NCBI GenBank assembly: GCA_017416855.1
Contig: JAFQAZ010000021.1
Location: 124,001 to 188,000, forward strand
DNA from: Clostridia bacterium
GTDB taxonomy: Bacteria > Bacillota > Clostridia > UBA1381 > UBA9506
Reading direction: 5' to 3'
Length of the DNA stretch: 64,000 nucleotides
The position numbers and the translations under genes are program-made. Of the stretch, positions 19,055 through 29,018 are shown one piece after another. The notes under the pieces were generated by a model. That model ran no database searches and was not told the DNA's origin. It saw nothing but the letters and a program-made list of their open reading frames with translations. The first letter of the stretch is position 1; every line of letters starts with the position of its first letter.

Positions 19055-19456
19055 TTATTTCGGATTGACGATGTCTCTCCAGTCTAAATCCCCACGATCC
19101 ATGCCGCGTACCAAAACCTCGGCAGTTGCCACATTGGTTGCAAGCGGCACATTGTGCACATCGCAGAGCCGTAAGAGCGCTGTTACATCCGGCTCATGAG
19201 GCTGAGCAGTTAACGGATCACGGAAGAACAACACCAGGTCCATTTCATTATAGGCAATGCGGGCACCGATTTGCTGGTCACCACCCTGGGGACCTGATAA
19301 GAAGCGATGAATATCAAGACCGGTTGCTTCGCTGACAAGACTGCCGGTTGTGCCGGTGGCACAAAGAGTATGCTTTTCTAATATGCCTTTATATGCTATA
19401 CAAAACTGAATCATCAATTCTTTCTTTTTATCGTGCGCAATCAGTGCAATATTCAT
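19055..19456 (-). CDS. mgsA: Methylglyoxal synthase
   Basis: Converts dihydroxyacetone phosphate to methylglyoxal and phosphate, a bypass that relieves sugar-phosphate accumulation. The 133 residues show the phosphate-binding [20 protein letters not shown] (about 41-60), [13 protein letters not shown] (about 62-74) with the catalytic Asp, and [15 protein letters not shown] (about 85-99). ATG 19456 follows AAAGGACG. It lies downstream of the shape cluster and upstream of ligA on the same strand, an arrangement seen in other Clostridia. Confidence 0.95.
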   Translation of the reverse strand: MNIALIAHDKKKELMIQFCIAYKGILEKHTLCATGTTGSLVSEATGLDIHRFLSGPQGGDQQIGARIAYNEMDLVLFFRDPLTAQPHEPDVTALLRLCDVHNVPLATNVATAEVLVRGMDRGDLDWRDIVNPK

Positions 19457-19610
19457 CTTGTGACGTCCTTTCCCCATTAAACAGGTATTTTATTACTGCA
19501 ATTAAACTACATCAATTGATTGTCAAACTTTTTTTGCCAAATCAAGAATATTGTACCATAATTTCATTGTTCTGTCTATATATTTTCATAAAAAATTCAC
19601 AGAAATATTC

Positions 19611-19652
19611 AAAAAAGGTTGTTGCATCTTTACGATTCGCAACAACCTTTTT
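19611..19652 (-). terminator. terminator after mrdA
   Basis: AAAAAGGTTGTTGC (near 19612-19625) pairs with its complement (19639-19652); on the minus strand the hairpin runs into a T-run. It closes the maf-mreBCD-mrdA cluster. Confidence 0.88.
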
Positions 19653-19661
19653 AATTCATCA

Positions 19662-21719
19662 TTACGGCAGCAGTACATTTTCCAAGGGTGATGTTGACTC
19701 TTCATGTTTGCCCCCAAAGAAATATTCCCAAAAAATATCTCTGGCAATATAAGAGGCGTTACCACCGCCACCACCGTGTTCTAACACAACCGCCACAGCA
19801 ATCTGTGGATTATCATAAGGCGCATAGCCTACATAAATACCGTTACTGGAGCCGCTGGAAACCTGTGCACTACCTGTTTTACCGCCGGTTTTAACAGGAA
19901 AGTCTGCAAAAGCTGCACTGGCTGTTCCCTCTGAGGTAACCAGTTTCATACCGGCGAGCACCGCCTGCAGGTTTTCTTCCTTAACCTCCAGCTTATGCTT
20001 AATTTTTGGTGTATTTTCATAAATAATTGCATTATCCACATTGGATTTAACAGCCTTCAGAAGATGCACTTCATAATTGGTGCCGCCATTGGCTAGTGTT
20101 GCCACATAGTTTGCCAGTTGAAGGGGGGTAAACAAGCTGTCAGACTGTCCGATAGCTGCCTGCAGCACATCACCGGGATACCATTCCCGTCCGTTTTTCT
20201 CACGAAGCGCCGGCCCGGCCACCTGCCCTTTATCCTCACCGGCCAGTTCAATACCGGTATATTCGCCCAGACCCAGCTTGGCAGCATATTCCTGAATAGG
20301 CTCTATGCCCATTCTTTTTCCCATTTCATAGAAAAAATAGTTGCAGGAATGCTGAATTGCCTGAGAAATATTAATTGTACCGTGGTTCATATGACTACTG
20401 CGATAAATATGACACATAAAGTTGTGATTCAGGTAATTATAAACACCGGTTGTTGTCATCAGCTCTGACGGTGTAACCACTCCTGATTCCAGCGAAGCCA
20501 GAGCTGTGCACAGCTTAAAGGTGGAACCCGGTTCATAAATACCGTTTAAAGCACGGTTGAACATCGGTCTGTTCGCATTGTGCAAAAGAGCATTATAGTC
20601 TTCATAAAATCGTTCCGGATTATAGGTCGGATACGACGCAATAGCCAGAACTTCCCCGGTATTCAAATCCACCGCAACAGCCGCACCGGCACAGGCATCG
20701 TGCCCACTGCCGTAATCACTTGTGGCGGCAATTTTTTGAATATTCTTCTCTAAAGATTTCTCTGCCGCCCACTGCAGGTCCATATCAACAGTCAGCATAA
20801 CCGAATGGCCGGGAACCGGATCACGGGAATAGACGATTTCTGTTTCCCCTTCACGGATTTTCCGTTCAACACTATTGGTTCCGTCTTTACCTTTTAAATA
20901 CTGTTCAAAGGCTTTTTCGGCCCCTTCTTTGCCAAGATAATCATTCATGCCATAGCCCTGATGCTTCAATGTGGCATATTCCTCAGAGCTGATGATGCCG
21001 ACGCGACCCAGAATGTGAGCCGCCAGGCTGCCGCTGACATACTGGCGAATGGGTTCGCTATATACCGTTACACAGAAAAACTGATTGCGCTTTTCTTTAA
21101 TGGTAGTAACAGTTTCAATATCAACATCCGTAGCAAAGACATATGGGTTGTTAGAAGAAAAATTACGTTTTTCCATCTCGTAGCGGATGCCTGTAATGAT
21201 CCGCACTTCCTCCGGGGAATACTCATCGCTGATGTTATATCGTTGTTTATACTTCTCCAGTACTTCCTCTGCAGAAATATCAGCATCATACTTTCTTTCT
21301 GTTAGAAAGCTGTTTTTAGCCTTTTGCTGCGCTTCCTCATTGTCTCCCGGAAACTGAAAGACAAAAGGTGCCGTGCGCGATATGGGAAAAGAATCATCAT
21401 ATTCCATTCCTTTGGAAGAAAATAATGTCGCCATATTAAAAACCACCCTGTTCAGGGCGTTTTTATCATCATTAATTTTCGCAATTGCCACCGTGTAACC
21501 CTCACGGTTGGTGACCAGCGCTCGGCCATAACGGTCTAAAATTTCACCACGAGGCGCTTTTACCGGAATGTTTCTTGCCAAACGGCTATCAGAGATTTCT
21601 CTGTAATTATCGCCTTCTATAATTTGTAGACTGAACAGACGGGAGATGGCAAGCAGCGTCAATAAGACAATCAGAACATAGAGAATGACGCCGCGCTTTT
21701 TCAATTGTTTGTCCTCCAT
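19662..21719 (-). CDS. mrdA: Penicillin-binding protein 2 (elongation transpeptidase)
   Basis: Class B PBP that cross-links peptidoglycan during side-wall elongation together with MreBCD and RodA. The 685-residue protein has one N-terminal membrane helix (VILYVLIVLLTLLAISRLFS, about residues 10-29), a pedestal domain (PRGEILDRYGRALVTNREG) and the transpeptidase domain with STFK (in YEPGSTFKLC, about 400-409), the SCN triad member (IQHSCNYFFYEMG) and KTGS (GGKTGSAQV). ATG 21719 is used because GAAGGAGGCA precedes it by the right distance; an earlier in-frame ATG lies inside mreD without a site. Confidence 0.95.
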   Translation of the reverse strand: MEDKQLKKRGVILYVLIVLLTLLAISRLFSLQIIEGDNYREISDSRLARNIPVKAPRGEILDRYGRALVTNREGYTVAIAKINDDKNALNRVVFNMATLFSSKGMEYDDSFPISRTAPFVFQFPGDNEEAQQKAKNSFLTERKYDADISAEEVLEKYKQRYNISDEYSPEEVRIITGIRYEMEKRNFSSNNPYVFATDVDIETVTTIKEKRNQFFCVTVYSEPIRQYVSGSLAAHILGRVGIISSEEYATLKHQGYGMNDYLGKEGAEKAFEQYLKGKDGTNSVERKIREGETEIVYSRDPVPGHSVMLTVDMDLQWAAEKSLEKNIQKIAATSDYGSGHDACAGAAVAVDLNTGEVLAIASYPTYNPERFYEDYNALLHNANRPMFNRALNGIYEPGSTFKLCTALASLESGVVTPSELMTTTGVYNYLNHNFMCHIYRSSHMNHGTINISQAIQHSCNYFFYEMGKRMGIEPIQEYAAKLGLGEYTGIELAGEDKGQVAGPALREKNGREWYPGDVLQAAIGQSDSLFTPLQLANYVATLANGGTNYEVHLLKAVKSNVDNAIIYENTPKIKHKLEVKEENLQAVLAGMKLVTSEGTASAAFADFPVKTGGKTGSAQVSSGSSNGIYVGYAPYDNPQIAVAVVLEHGGGGGNASYIARDIFWEYFFGGKHEESTSPLENVLLP

Positions 21720-21733
21720 GTTCCTTGCCTCCT

Positions 21734-22243
21734 TCATTCAAAATAGCTTATCTTTTTAACGATGGGATGTATGGCCAATGCAAACACAAAATTATATGCC
21801 ACCATAGGCAGAATTTTACAGAAAACAGCATACCAGCCTGCACCCTTACCCCAAATAACAAAGTAAAAAAGATAGGTTAAAACTTCATAAGGAACGGTTA
21901 ATACGGCAACAAATACCATAGATACAAATGCATTGTGGTTAAACAAGTTATCGCTGACAGAAAGGCAGAGCCAGGCCACATACACACAAAGAAGCGTATT
22001 CATTCCCATAGTTCTTCCGCCAAACAAATCCAGAATCAGGCCACAGGCCACACCAACCACTAAAGAACTGTAGTCATCATGCAAAAGCCCATAGCAAACC
22101 ACAATGATAAACAAAAGATTCGGAATGACATGAAACACTTCAATGCCACGGAGAACCGTGGTTTGAAGTGTTGCAGATAACAGTATTAAAATGCCGGTTA
22201 AAGCCCAACTGAGAGCAGGGCTTGTTTGTCTGAACTGATTCAT
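21734..22243 (-). CDS. mreD: Rod shape-determining protein MreD
   Basis: A 169-residue integral membrane protein with five or six hydrophobic spans, typical of MreD. The conserved core is FHVIPNLLFIIVVCYGLLHD and GLILDLFGGRTMGMNTLL. MreD links MreC to the elongasome. It lies 4 bases downstream of mreC and just before mrdA, so the order mreB-mreC-mreD-mrdA is the classic one. Confidence 0.93.
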   Translation of the reverse strand: MNQFRQTSPALSWALTGILILLSATLQTTVLRGIEVFHVIPNLLFIIVVCYGLLHDDYSSLVVGVACGLILDLFGGRTMGMNTLLCVYVAWLCLSVSDNLFNHNAFVSMVFVAVLTVPYEVLTYLFYFVIWGKGAGWYAVFCKILPMVAYNFVFALAIHPIVKKISYFE

Positions 22244-22247
22244 GGTA

Positions 22248-23069
22248 TTACCTATTGCTCCGGAGAATCATAACTTCCCGGATCCTTTCAAAATCAACGG
22301 CTGTTTCAATAATTGCATGTTGAGAATAGCCCATAGAATCGCTTTTAATCTCTGATACCGTTCCGATTAAAAGGCCGGCAGGATACACGCCACCCAAACC
22401 GGAGGTCACCACCGTATCCCCCACAACAACCGTGCTGGAATCGTTTGTGATAAAATTCATCATACACTGGTCGCTGTCTGCCAAAGATAAATCACCATCA
22501 ACAATAGCAAGGCTCTGTGTACGGTTAATGGAGGCGCCAACAGAACTATCTGCATCAATAATGGTGATCACCTTTGACCAGTTGTGCCCTACTTCCATCA
22601 CACGACCTACAAGGCCCTGACCAGACACCACAGCATCATCAACCAAAATACCGTCGTTACTGCCTTTATCTACCGTGAAGGTATAAAACCAATTGCCGGG
22701 ATCCTTGGCGATGACAGAAGCACCGACCATATCCTGATCCTGGGAATTGGATTTCAGTTCTAAGAGCGATCTGAGCCGCTCGTTTTCTTCCTTATAGCCT
22801 TCCAGTTCCCGCACCTGCCGTGACAGTTCGTCCACCTGGTCCTTCAGCTCTAAATTTTCCTGCTGAAAATCCTTCATATCACCGACAAAATTGAAGAAAC
22901 CACCAACGCCGTTGCCAATGCCGGAAAAGAATTTTTGTACCGGACTTAAAATGGTGCCCAGTATATTACCGGAAGAGGAATCGGGCAAGGCAAAAGAGAG
23001 GGCCATAAAAACCAAAATCACAACTGTGATAATGGCAATAACAACCGGCATTTTTCTTCTTTTTTCCAT
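22248..23069 (-). CDS. mreC: Rod shape-determining protein MreC
   Basis: A 273-residue bitopic membrane protein of the elongasome. It has an N-terminal membrane helix (VVIAIITVVILVFMALSFA, about residues 9-27), a coiled coil (ENLELKDQVDELSRQVRELE and following, about 70-105) and the beta-barrel domain with DPGNWFYTFTVDKGSNDGI (about 126-144), GLVGRV and TSGLGGVYPAGLLIG. These are the standard MreC parts. It sits between mreB and mreD. Confidence 0.95.
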   Translation of the reverse strand: MEKRRKMPVVIAIITVVILVFMALSFALPDSSSGNILGTILSPVQKFFSGIGNGVGGFFNFVGDMKDFQQENLELKDQVDELSRQVRELEGYKEENERLRSLLELKSNSQDQDMVGASVIAKDPGNWFYTFTVDKGSNDGILVDDAVVSGQGLVGRVMEVGHNWSKVITIIDADSSVGASINRTQSLAIVDGDLSLADSDQCMMNFITNDSSTVVVGDTVVTSGLGGVYPAGLLIGTVSEIKSDSMGYSQHAIIETAVDFERIREVMILRSNR

Positions 23070-23103
23070 TGTCCTCCTCCTTTTCTCTCAATATAATCCC
23101 AAT

Positions 23104-24126
23104 TTATCTCCACCGTCTGGAACGATTGCTCAAAATGCCCTGACCGGATTTTTCTAAAGCTGAAAGTGCCAGGCCGGTACCCAACGCCACACAGTCTAAC
23201 GCGTTATCAGCCACATAAACAGGAATACCTGTTTCTTCAGCGATTAACACATCCAGACCACGAATCAACGCCCCACCACCTGTTAAAGTAATACCGCGGT
23301 TCATAACGTCTGCTGCCAGTTCCGGCGGTGTTTTTTCCAATGTATTTTTAATAGCATCTACAATGGAAAAAATAGACTCCGACAAAGCGCCACGAATTTC
23401 ACGGCTTGTCAAAGAAACGGTTCTGGGCAGACCGGTAATCAGGTCACGACCTTTTACTTCCATCGTGCTTTCATCTTCATATTCATAAGCGGAGCCAATG
23501 CCGAACTTAATTTCTTCAGCAGTACGTTCACCAATCATCAGATTATATTCTTTTTTAATGTAATCTACAATATCATCATCCAGTTCGTCACCGGCGATGC
23601 GCAGAGACTGGCTGGCAACAATACCGCCATAAGAAATAACGGCCACTTCTGTGGTACCGCCACCGATATCAACAACCATGCTACCCGTAGGCTCGGATAC
23701 CGGCAGACCGGCACCGATGGCTGCTGCCATAGGTTCTTCAATCAAATAAGCATTTTTGCCGCCAGCAGATAAAACAGATTCTTCTACTGCACGACGTTCC
23801 ACTTCGGTTACACCAAAGGGAATACAAACCACAACAGTTGGTTTGAAGAAAGAAGAGGGATATGCCTTTTTAATAAAATACTTAAGCATAGCCTGTGTGC
23901 TGGCAAAGTCAGCAATAACGCCATCCTTTAAAGGGCGAATTGCCACCACATTGCCAGGGGTACGACCAATCATTTCTTTGGCTTCATTACCCACTTTTAA
24001 AATTTTACCTTCACTTTTGTTCACAGCCACAACGGAGGGCTCGCGAAGAATGATGCCCTTACCCTTTAAGTATACCAGGGTGTTTGCTGTTCCTAAATCG
24101 ATACCAATATCCTTTGCAAATGACAT
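23104..24126 (-). CDS. mreB: Rod shape-determining protein MreB
   Basis: Actin-like ATPase whose membrane-bound filaments guide lateral wall synthesis. The 340-residue product shows the phosphate-1 loop [18 protein letters not shown] (about residues 7-24), phosphate-2 [17 protein letters not shown] (about 151-167), and the adenosine motif [12 protein letters not shown] (about 286-297). Start codon directly follows the maf stop. Together with mreC, mreD and mrdA it defines a rod-shaped cell. Confidence 0.97.
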   Translation of the reverse strand: MSFAKDIGIDLGTANTLVYLKGKGIILREPSVVAVNKSEGKILKVGNEAKEMIGRTPGNVVAIRPLKDGVIADFASTQAMLKYFIKKAYPSSFFKPTVVVCIPFGVTEVERRAVEESVLSAGGKNAYLIEEPMAAAIGAGLPVSEPTGSMVVDIGGGTTEVAVISYGGIVASQSLRIAGDELDDDIVDYIKKEYNLMIGERTAEEIKFGIGSAYEYEDESTMEVKGRDLITGLPRTVSLTSREIRGALSESIFSIVDAIKNTLEKTPPELAADVMNRGITLTGGGALIRGLDVLIAEETGIPVYVADNALDCVALGTGLALSALEKSGQGILSNRSRRWR

Positions 24127-24750
24127 TTACATTACCTCCCAAATTAATTCAACTTCAAATTCTTCCTGTAAAAGCTTACCTAAACGCGATAAGGGTAAAC
24201 CCACAACATTATAATAATCGCCTTCAATTTTCTCTATAAACAAGCCGCCCAAGCCCTGAATTCCGTATGAGCCTGCTTTGTCTAACGGTTCCTTTGAGGC
24301 AACATAAGATGCAATTTCACTGTCTGATAATTTTTTAAAATAAACCAGCGTTTCTTCCGCTACACTAACGCTCTTTCCATCTTTTCGGCGGAACACCGTT
24401 ACACCGGTGAGCACGCTATGGCATCTGTCGGATAACCGTCTGAGCATTTGGGCAGCATCCTGCCCATCCTGCGGTTTTGTCAGAATTTCATCATCTAACA
24501 CCACCACCGTGTCAGCACCAATGACCAATGCCTCTTCAGACTGCGTTCTGGCAACATCAGCCGCCTTTAAAAGCGAAAGACTCTGTACCACCATAGCAGG
24601 AGAAAGTCCCTCTGAAATGGTTTCATCTGCCTGTGATGGCACCACAGTAAAGGGCAGACCTATTTGTTCTAACAATTCCCGACGGCGAGGAGAGCCCGAC
24701 GCCAGTACCACAGAAACATTCGGTGGTAGTTTAATTTTTATATTATTCAT
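24127..24750 (-). CDS. maf: Maf family nucleotide pyrophosphatase
   Basis: Maf proteins hydrolyse non-canonical or modified nucleoside triphosphates such as dTTP, UTP and methylated forms; Bacillus Maf is linked to septation. The 207-residue product has VLASGSPRRRELLEQIGLPF (about residues 15-34), GADTVVVLDDEILTKPQ (about 77-93) and DKAGSYGIQGLGGLFIEKI (about 157-175), all diagnostic. ATG 24750 has GGAGAC 6 bases upstream and overlaps the previous stop (TGATG). The maf-mreB linkage is widespread in Bacillota. Confidence 0.94.
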   Translation of the reverse strand: MNNIKIKLPPNVSVVLASGSPRRRELLEQIGLPFTVVPSQADETISEGLSPAMVVQSLSLLKAADVARTQSEEALVIGADTVVVLDDEILTKPQDGQDAAQMLRRLSDRCHSVLTGVTVFRRKDGKSVSVAEETLVYFKKLSDSEIASYVASKEPLDKAGSYGIQGLGGLFIEKIEGDYYNVVGLPLSRLGKLLQEEFEVELIWEVM

Positions 24751-25274
24751 CACTGTCTCCTAGGTGAAAGAATTAAGCTTTCTATTTGTTTCGCCGCAAT
24801 TCCTGTCAGCAATCCGCAAGTCGCCGCCAGAATGGTCAAAACAGGTAAATATGAAAAAATATACACATTTTCCAAAACCAAAGCGCAAACAGCCGTCTGA
24901 CCTGCATTAAAAAAGAATGCACCCAGCATACTCCGACCAACTGTGCTGATTTTACTTGGAAAAAGCTTTTTCAAGCACGCCATAGCTACAATACTGAGTA
25001 TAGTGCCTGCGCCGCTATAAAACATCATCGTCAGTGCTCCGGAAAACAAAGAGCTCAACAAGCAACGAAGCAGGCCGACCAGCAGAGCAAAGCCGGCTCC
25101 ATACCATGAAAAAGCCAATAGCGTCACCACATTGGCAAGCCCAAGCTTTCCTCCGGGCAGCACCTGAAAAACCGGAATCAGGCTTTCAGCATAGTGCAAA
25201 ACCAACCCGCAGGAAACCAATAACCCGGCAGTTGTAACATAACGGGCATTCCATTTATCAGTACGCAACGCCAT
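24750..25274 (-). CDS. Gx transporter family protein (heptaprenyl diphosphate synthase component I-like)
   Basis: A 174-residue polytopic membrane protein of the Gx/Hpre_diP_synt_I family (Pfam PF07456). It shows LVLHYAESLIPVFQVLPGGK, LGLANVVTLLAFSWYG and a run of four or five membrane spans, similar in look to ECF-type S components. Despite the historical name, enzyme activity is doubtful and a small-molecule transporter role is likelier. ATG 25274 follows AAGGGAGC; the gene overlaps the NusG-II gene by 17 bases and maf by one. Confidence 0.85.
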   Translation of the reverse strand: MALRTDKWNARYVTTAGLLVSCGLVLHYAESLIPVFQVLPGGKLGLANVVTLLAFSWYGAGFALLVGLLRCLLSSLFSGALTMMFYSGAGTILSIVAMACLKKLFPSKISTVGRSMLGAFFFNAGQTAVCALVLENVYIFSYLPVLTILAATCGLLTGIAAKQIESLILSPRRQ

Positions 25275-25626
25275 CCACGCTCCCTTCCCCTTCAATGCGA
25301 ATGACCAGCCGATTCGGTAGACAAACCAGCATTTCGCCGCTTTTTTGAATGCTTCCGGCCGCTATTTCCAGATGGTCAGGACAGTCTGATTCCGTTACGC
25401 GCACACTACCATTTTCAATCACTATTTTATTATACCCAAATTCCGTTCTGATTGCAAGAGTCTTACCATTTTTTTCTTGTAGTGTATAACGACCATATTC
25501 GCTTCCGTCTACCTCCACAACAGCCTGCAAGCCCGGACTGCTTGAAAACAAAAACCCCTGCAAAGAAAGAGCCAGAACGGCACCTGCAATCAAGATACAG
25601 AAAATCGCTTTATCCCATTTTGTCAT
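25258..25626 (-). CDS. NusG domain II-containing protein
   Basis: A 122-residue protein with an N-terminal membrane anchor (AIFCILIAGAVLALSLQGFL, about residues 7-26) and a C-terminal beta domain of the NusG-II (DUF1312, PF07009) type. Visible marks are the GKTLAIRTEFGYNKIVIENG stretch and the ESDCPDH motif. In Bacillota it commonly accompanies a Gx transporter gene, as here, and the two may form one export or uptake unit. The exact role is unknown. Confidence 0.82.
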   Translation of the reverse strand: MTKWDKAIFCILIAGAVLALSLQGFLFSSSPGLQAVVEVDGSEYGRYTLQEKNGKTLAIRTEFGYNKIVIENGSVRVTESDCPDHLEIAAGSIQKSGEMLVCLPNRLVIRIEGEGSVDGVAY

Positions 25627-25664
25627 AGCATACCGTTGCCGCAGAGTGACGGCATTCCTCCTGT

Positions 25665-27701
25665 TTATTGCATTCCACGGTAAAAATGACCCCTTGTAAA
25701 TCCGCCTTCCGGCGCTTCTTTTTTCTTACCGGACAGAGCTTCCTGATACTCTCTTATTATTATACAACAAGTTTCATAATTTTCAAGGGAAAAACACAAT
25801 CTGATGCCATTTATTTGTAAATTTTTTATGTCTAGAATCCTGTCGGCCATATAAAGCGGTTTCGAATTATAGATAATATTGCCACAATGTCTCGAACCAA
25901 TGGGAAAAACCTCATTTTTTCTGTCCTTCAGGGCAAACTCCCCTTCATCGCAAACACAGCCGTAAGCACTTTTAATGATACAGTTTTCCAACAACATCAA
26001 AGGCAAACGGCCATAGCCAATCACCTCTAAAAAGGTATCTGTATGTCTGCGCAAGCTGCTGATGGCCTTCATATTCAGTTCCGGCGACAGCACAAACCGG
26101 GTTACACCCATCTCCTGCAGCATGGCAATGCTTTGACTGTTGGTGATATTCAACCGGTGACCAGCCGTAATCTCCCTACCCTGCATCTTGGCCAACTGAC
26201 CGATATTTTGAATACAAACGCCCTCTTTTTCGCCTATTTCAACAGTTTGCAATTCTTTGTTGATAGGCGGCAGTAGCACAACAGGGTCTTTGACCTCTTT
26301 AGCATCTGCAAGCAAGGATGCCGGCATATAAATCCGCTCGATGCCCATATCAACTGCTGCCTTAAGTTGTTCTTTTGTGTTTACCTCTGCACAAAGAACC
26401 GGTGTTTCTGTCTTACAATATGTTTTTTTCTCTTCTTGAACAGGAGCTGCAACCGGCTCTCTGTGGAAACAGTTCACAATTTTTTGCTCCAACTGCTCTA
26501 AAGCACTCCGACGGAGAGCGTTTAAGTCTTTAATAGCAACGGCCACGTCATCAGAAGCTTCTACAGAAACCTCTTTAGCATAGAATGCGGTGCCACCCAG
26601 CTTCCGGAGTTGTTCCTCCATCCGGCTTTTCTCTGTGGCGCGGGTGCGCGCCTTCTGACACAGTTCTCCCGTTACCGAAACTGAAATTCCCTCTCCATTT
26701 TCAACCCGGAGATATAAGGGTTCCTCTGTGCGAGCAACCAGCTGCATTGTAACAGGCAGAGTCTTCTGTTTCTTTTCAATCTCCGGCAGGGCTCCGGCAA
26801 TTTTCGTTCCATCTGCCATATCCATCATATTACCATAGGTGCATCCGTCAAAATATCCGTAACAGGAGCCACCGCGGGAGAAAAACTTCAGCATACTGCG
26901 GATGTCATCTGCTGATACCGTTCCTTCTGTCGCCTGCTTATAAATCCTGGTCACCATAGCCACATATTCAGGACTTTTCATGCGTCCTTCTATTTTCAGC
27001 GAAGTAACACCTAAATTTTTCAGTTCCTGCACCCTGTCTGCCAGGCACAAATCTTTCGGGCAAAGCAACGGCAAGGTCTCCGTTACCGGCTGACCGTTTT
27101 TCAAAAGCGTATAAGGCAAACGACAGGGCTGTGCACAGCCGCCTCGGTTGCCGCTCCGCCCGCCTAAAATGCTACTCATCAGGCATTGACCGGAGTACGA
27201 AATGCACAATGCTCCATGGACAAAATACTCCAGTTCCATCTGTGTTTTTTCTCTGATAGCCGCAATCTCTTTCGCTGTTACTTCCCGGGCTAGCACCACG
27301 CGGCTTGCACCTATTCTTTCCAGCATAGCAATGCCGTCGCTGTTTGTCACGGTCATTTGTGTGCTGGCGTGAACAGGAAACTCCGGCAATTCCTGACGCA
27401 CCCGTCGTACCAGACCCCAATCCTGCATAATCAGGGCATCTACGCCAATGGCATAAGCATACCGGATAAACGCCATTGCCTCATCCAATTCTGTTTCTTT
27501 CAAAAGGGTATTGCAACACAAATAAAGCCGACTATTTCGCAAATGACAATAATCAACGGCCGTGGCCAATTCTTCATCTGTAAAATTTTGTGCGCTTTTA
27601 CGTGCGCTGTAGCGGTTGCCGCCCACATATACCGCATCGGCACCGTTTTCCACAGCTGCCCGCAAAGCCTCAAAGCTACCGGCAGGAGCCAAAATTTCCA
27701 T
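25665..27701 (-). CDS. U32 family peptidase
   Basis: A 678-residue member of the U32 'collagenase-like' family. The N-terminus reads MEILAPAGSFEALRAAVENG and DAVYVGGNRYSARKSAQNF, then come the family signature ELEYFVHGALCISYSGQCLM with its cysteines (about residues 155-174) and RGGCAQPCRLPY (about 185-196), with a DUF3656-like region to about 380 and a second U32-like half to the C-terminus. Related proteins (RlhA, TrhP) act in RNA hydroxylation with prephenate, so an RNA modification role is as likely as proteolysis. queG follows upstream with 2 bases between them, which supports an RNA link. Confidence 0.88.
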   Translation of the reverse strand: MEILAPAGSFEALRAAVENGADAVYVGGNRYSARKSAQNFTDEELATAVDYCHLRNSRLYLCCNTLLKETELDEAMAFIRYAYAIGVDALIMQDWGLVRRVRQELPEFPVHASTQMTVTNSDGIAMLERIGASRVVLAREVTAKEIAAIREKTQMELEYFVHGALCISYSGQCLMSSILGGRSGNRGGCAQPCRLPYTLLKNGQPVTETLPLLCPKDLCLADRVQELKNLGVTSLKIEGRMKSPEYVAMVTRIYKQATEGTVSADDIRSMLKFFSRGGSCYGYFDGCTYGNMMDMADGTKIAGALPEIEKKQKTLPVTMQLVARTEEPLYLRVENGEGISVSVTGELCQKARTRATEKSRMEEQLRKLGGTAFYAKEVSVEASDDVAVAIKDLNALRRSALEQLEQKIVNCFHREPVAAPVQEEKKTYCKTETPVLCAEVNTKEQLKAAVDMGIERIYMPASLLADAKEVKDPVVLLPPINKELQTVEIGEKEGVCIQNIGQLAKMQGREITAGHRLNITNSQSIAMLQEMGVTRFVLSPELNMKAISSLRRHTDTFLEVIGYGRLPLMLLENCIIKSAYGCVCDEGEFALKDRKNEVFPIGSRHCGNIIYNSKPLYMADRILDIKNLQINGIRLCFSLENYETCCIIIREYQEALSGKKKEAPEGGFTRGHFYRGMQ

Positions 27702-27703
27702 TA

Positions 27704-28603
27704 CTACTTCTCCTCGTTATATCGTCTGAAATTTTTTAATATTGTCTGTTTCGAACACCAGGAAAACGGATAATTCTTATACCGTTCTTTAAATTGACGG
27801 TTACTCAACGCCGCTATGCTTTCCTCGTTCAATTGCCGTAATGGTTCTCTGTAAAACTCTCTGATCGGTGTATCCGGCACGTGTTGATTATGCGGACAAA
27901 CCGATTGGCAAACATCACAGCCATATACATTCCTTTGATGTTCCAAAATGCTTTGTTGTTCCTCTGTCAATACTTTCGTCTGTGTCAAATAAGAAACGCA
28001 GCGTTCACAATCAAAACCAAAATTGTCTGAAAGTGCCTGTCCCGGGCAGGAACGGATGCAAGCGCCACAACCGACACAACTTGCCTTCATAGGTTCATCT
28101 GCTTCTAAAGGTACATTTAATACCAACGCTCCAACAAAGCAATAGGATCCATACACCGGATGAATCAACACATTATTTTTTCCGTAAAAGCCCAATCCGG
28201 CTTTCCAAGCCAGATGCCTATCCACCAAAGAGCTCGTATCACACACCGGCAAACATTGCGCTTTTGGCTCTTTGCTTTGAATAAAATCGGCTATTTTCTT
28301 CAAGTATTGTTTCACCACAAGGTGATAATCCTGCACCGCCGCATAACGGGATATGTTTTCCGGCTGAACAGCACGGATATAATACGGAAACAGGCACACC
28401 AGCACGCTTTTCGCTTCTGGCATCAGTTGACATACCGATATCCGTTTTTCGATATCTTTTTCCTCAAAAGAACAAGCGGAAAAGTTCTGGTGACGCTTTT
28501 CAAGATAAGAAAGCAGTTGTTCATCCCGATCAGCATTGCAAATGCCCACAGCCGGAACAGACAGACTTTTCGCATATTCTTTTATCTCTTCAGCTTGTAG
28601 CAT
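27704..28603 (-). CDS. queG: Epoxyqueuosine reductase QueG
   Basis: Last step of queuosine synthesis at the tRNA wobble position: reduction of epoxyqueuosine by a cobalamin and two [4Fe-4S] enzyme. The 299-residue protein has the DUF1730 N-terminal part (MPEAKSVLVCLFPYYI), DTSSLVDRHLAWKAGLGFYG with the catalytic Asp, and two clusters of cysteines: CVGCGACIRSCPGQAL (about residues 189-204) and CERC..CDVCQSVCPHN (about 210-250). It needs cobalamin, notable given CobU-like and DUF4430 genes in the window. No other queuosine gene is near. Confidence 0.93.
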   Translation of the reverse strand: MLQAEEIKEYAKSLSVPAVGICNADRDEQLLSYLEKRHQNFSACSFEEKDIEKRISVCQLMPEAKSVLVCLFPYYIRAVQPENISRYAAVQDYHLVVKQYLKKIADFIQSKEPKAQCLPVCDTSSLVDRHLAWKAGLGFYGKNNVLIHPVYGSYCFVGALVLNVPLEADEPMKASCVGCGACIRSCPGQALSDNFGFDCERCVSYLTQTKVLTEEQQSILEHQRNVYGCDVCQSVCPHNQHVPDTPIREFYREPLRQLNEESIAALSNRQFKERYKNYPFSWCSKQTILKNFRRYNEEK

Positions 28604-28623
28604 TTCGCTCCTCTTTCCCGTAA

Positions 28624-28654
28624 AAACAAGGCCTGCCGTTGAAAAGGCAGGCCT
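28624..28654 (-). terminator. terminator after ireB
   Basis: AGGCCTGCC (28629-28637) and GGCAGGCCT (28646-28654) form a GC-rich 9-bp stem; on the minus strand it is followed by TGTTTTTA. Confidence 0.92.
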
Positions 28655-28663
28655 CTGTTATAC

Positions 28664-28915
28664 TTAGTTATTGTCAATGTAATTCTTAACCAGCGCCTCT
28701 AACAGTTCATCTCGTTCAACCTTCCGGATCAACGCTCTGGCATTATTATGGCTTGTAATGTAAGTAGGATCTCCGGACATAATATATCCTACCAACTGGC
28801 TGATCGGATGATAACCCTTCTCCTTTAAAGCCGCATATACAGTTGTGATAACAGACCGGATATACTCCTCTCTGTCTACCCCGAACTGGTACTGCTGTGT
28901 TTCGTTAAAATCCAT
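28664..28915 (-). CDS. ireB: IreB family regulatory phosphoprotein (UPF0297)
   Basis: Small cytoplasmic substrate of the Ser/Thr kinase IreK (PrkC) that affects wall-antibiotic tolerance in enterococci. The 83 residues contain [20 protein letters not shown], which bears a candidate Thr pair region, [39 protein letters not shown] and the end YIDNN, all highly conserved in this family. ATG 28915 is placed 8 bases after GGCGG. The usual neighbours alaS and ruvX are not present here. Confidence 0.93.
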   Translation of the reverse strand: MDFNETQQYQFGVDREEYIRSVITTVYAALKEKGYHPISQLVGYIMSGDPTYITSHNNARALIRKVERDELLEALVKNYIDNN

Positions 28916-29018
28916 AATCATCGCCGCCTTTCATTTCTGTAAAACCATTAGAATGCTATAATATCTTATTTACATTATACAACATTCATACCGCTTATGC
29001 AAGTTTTTTCTTACTCTG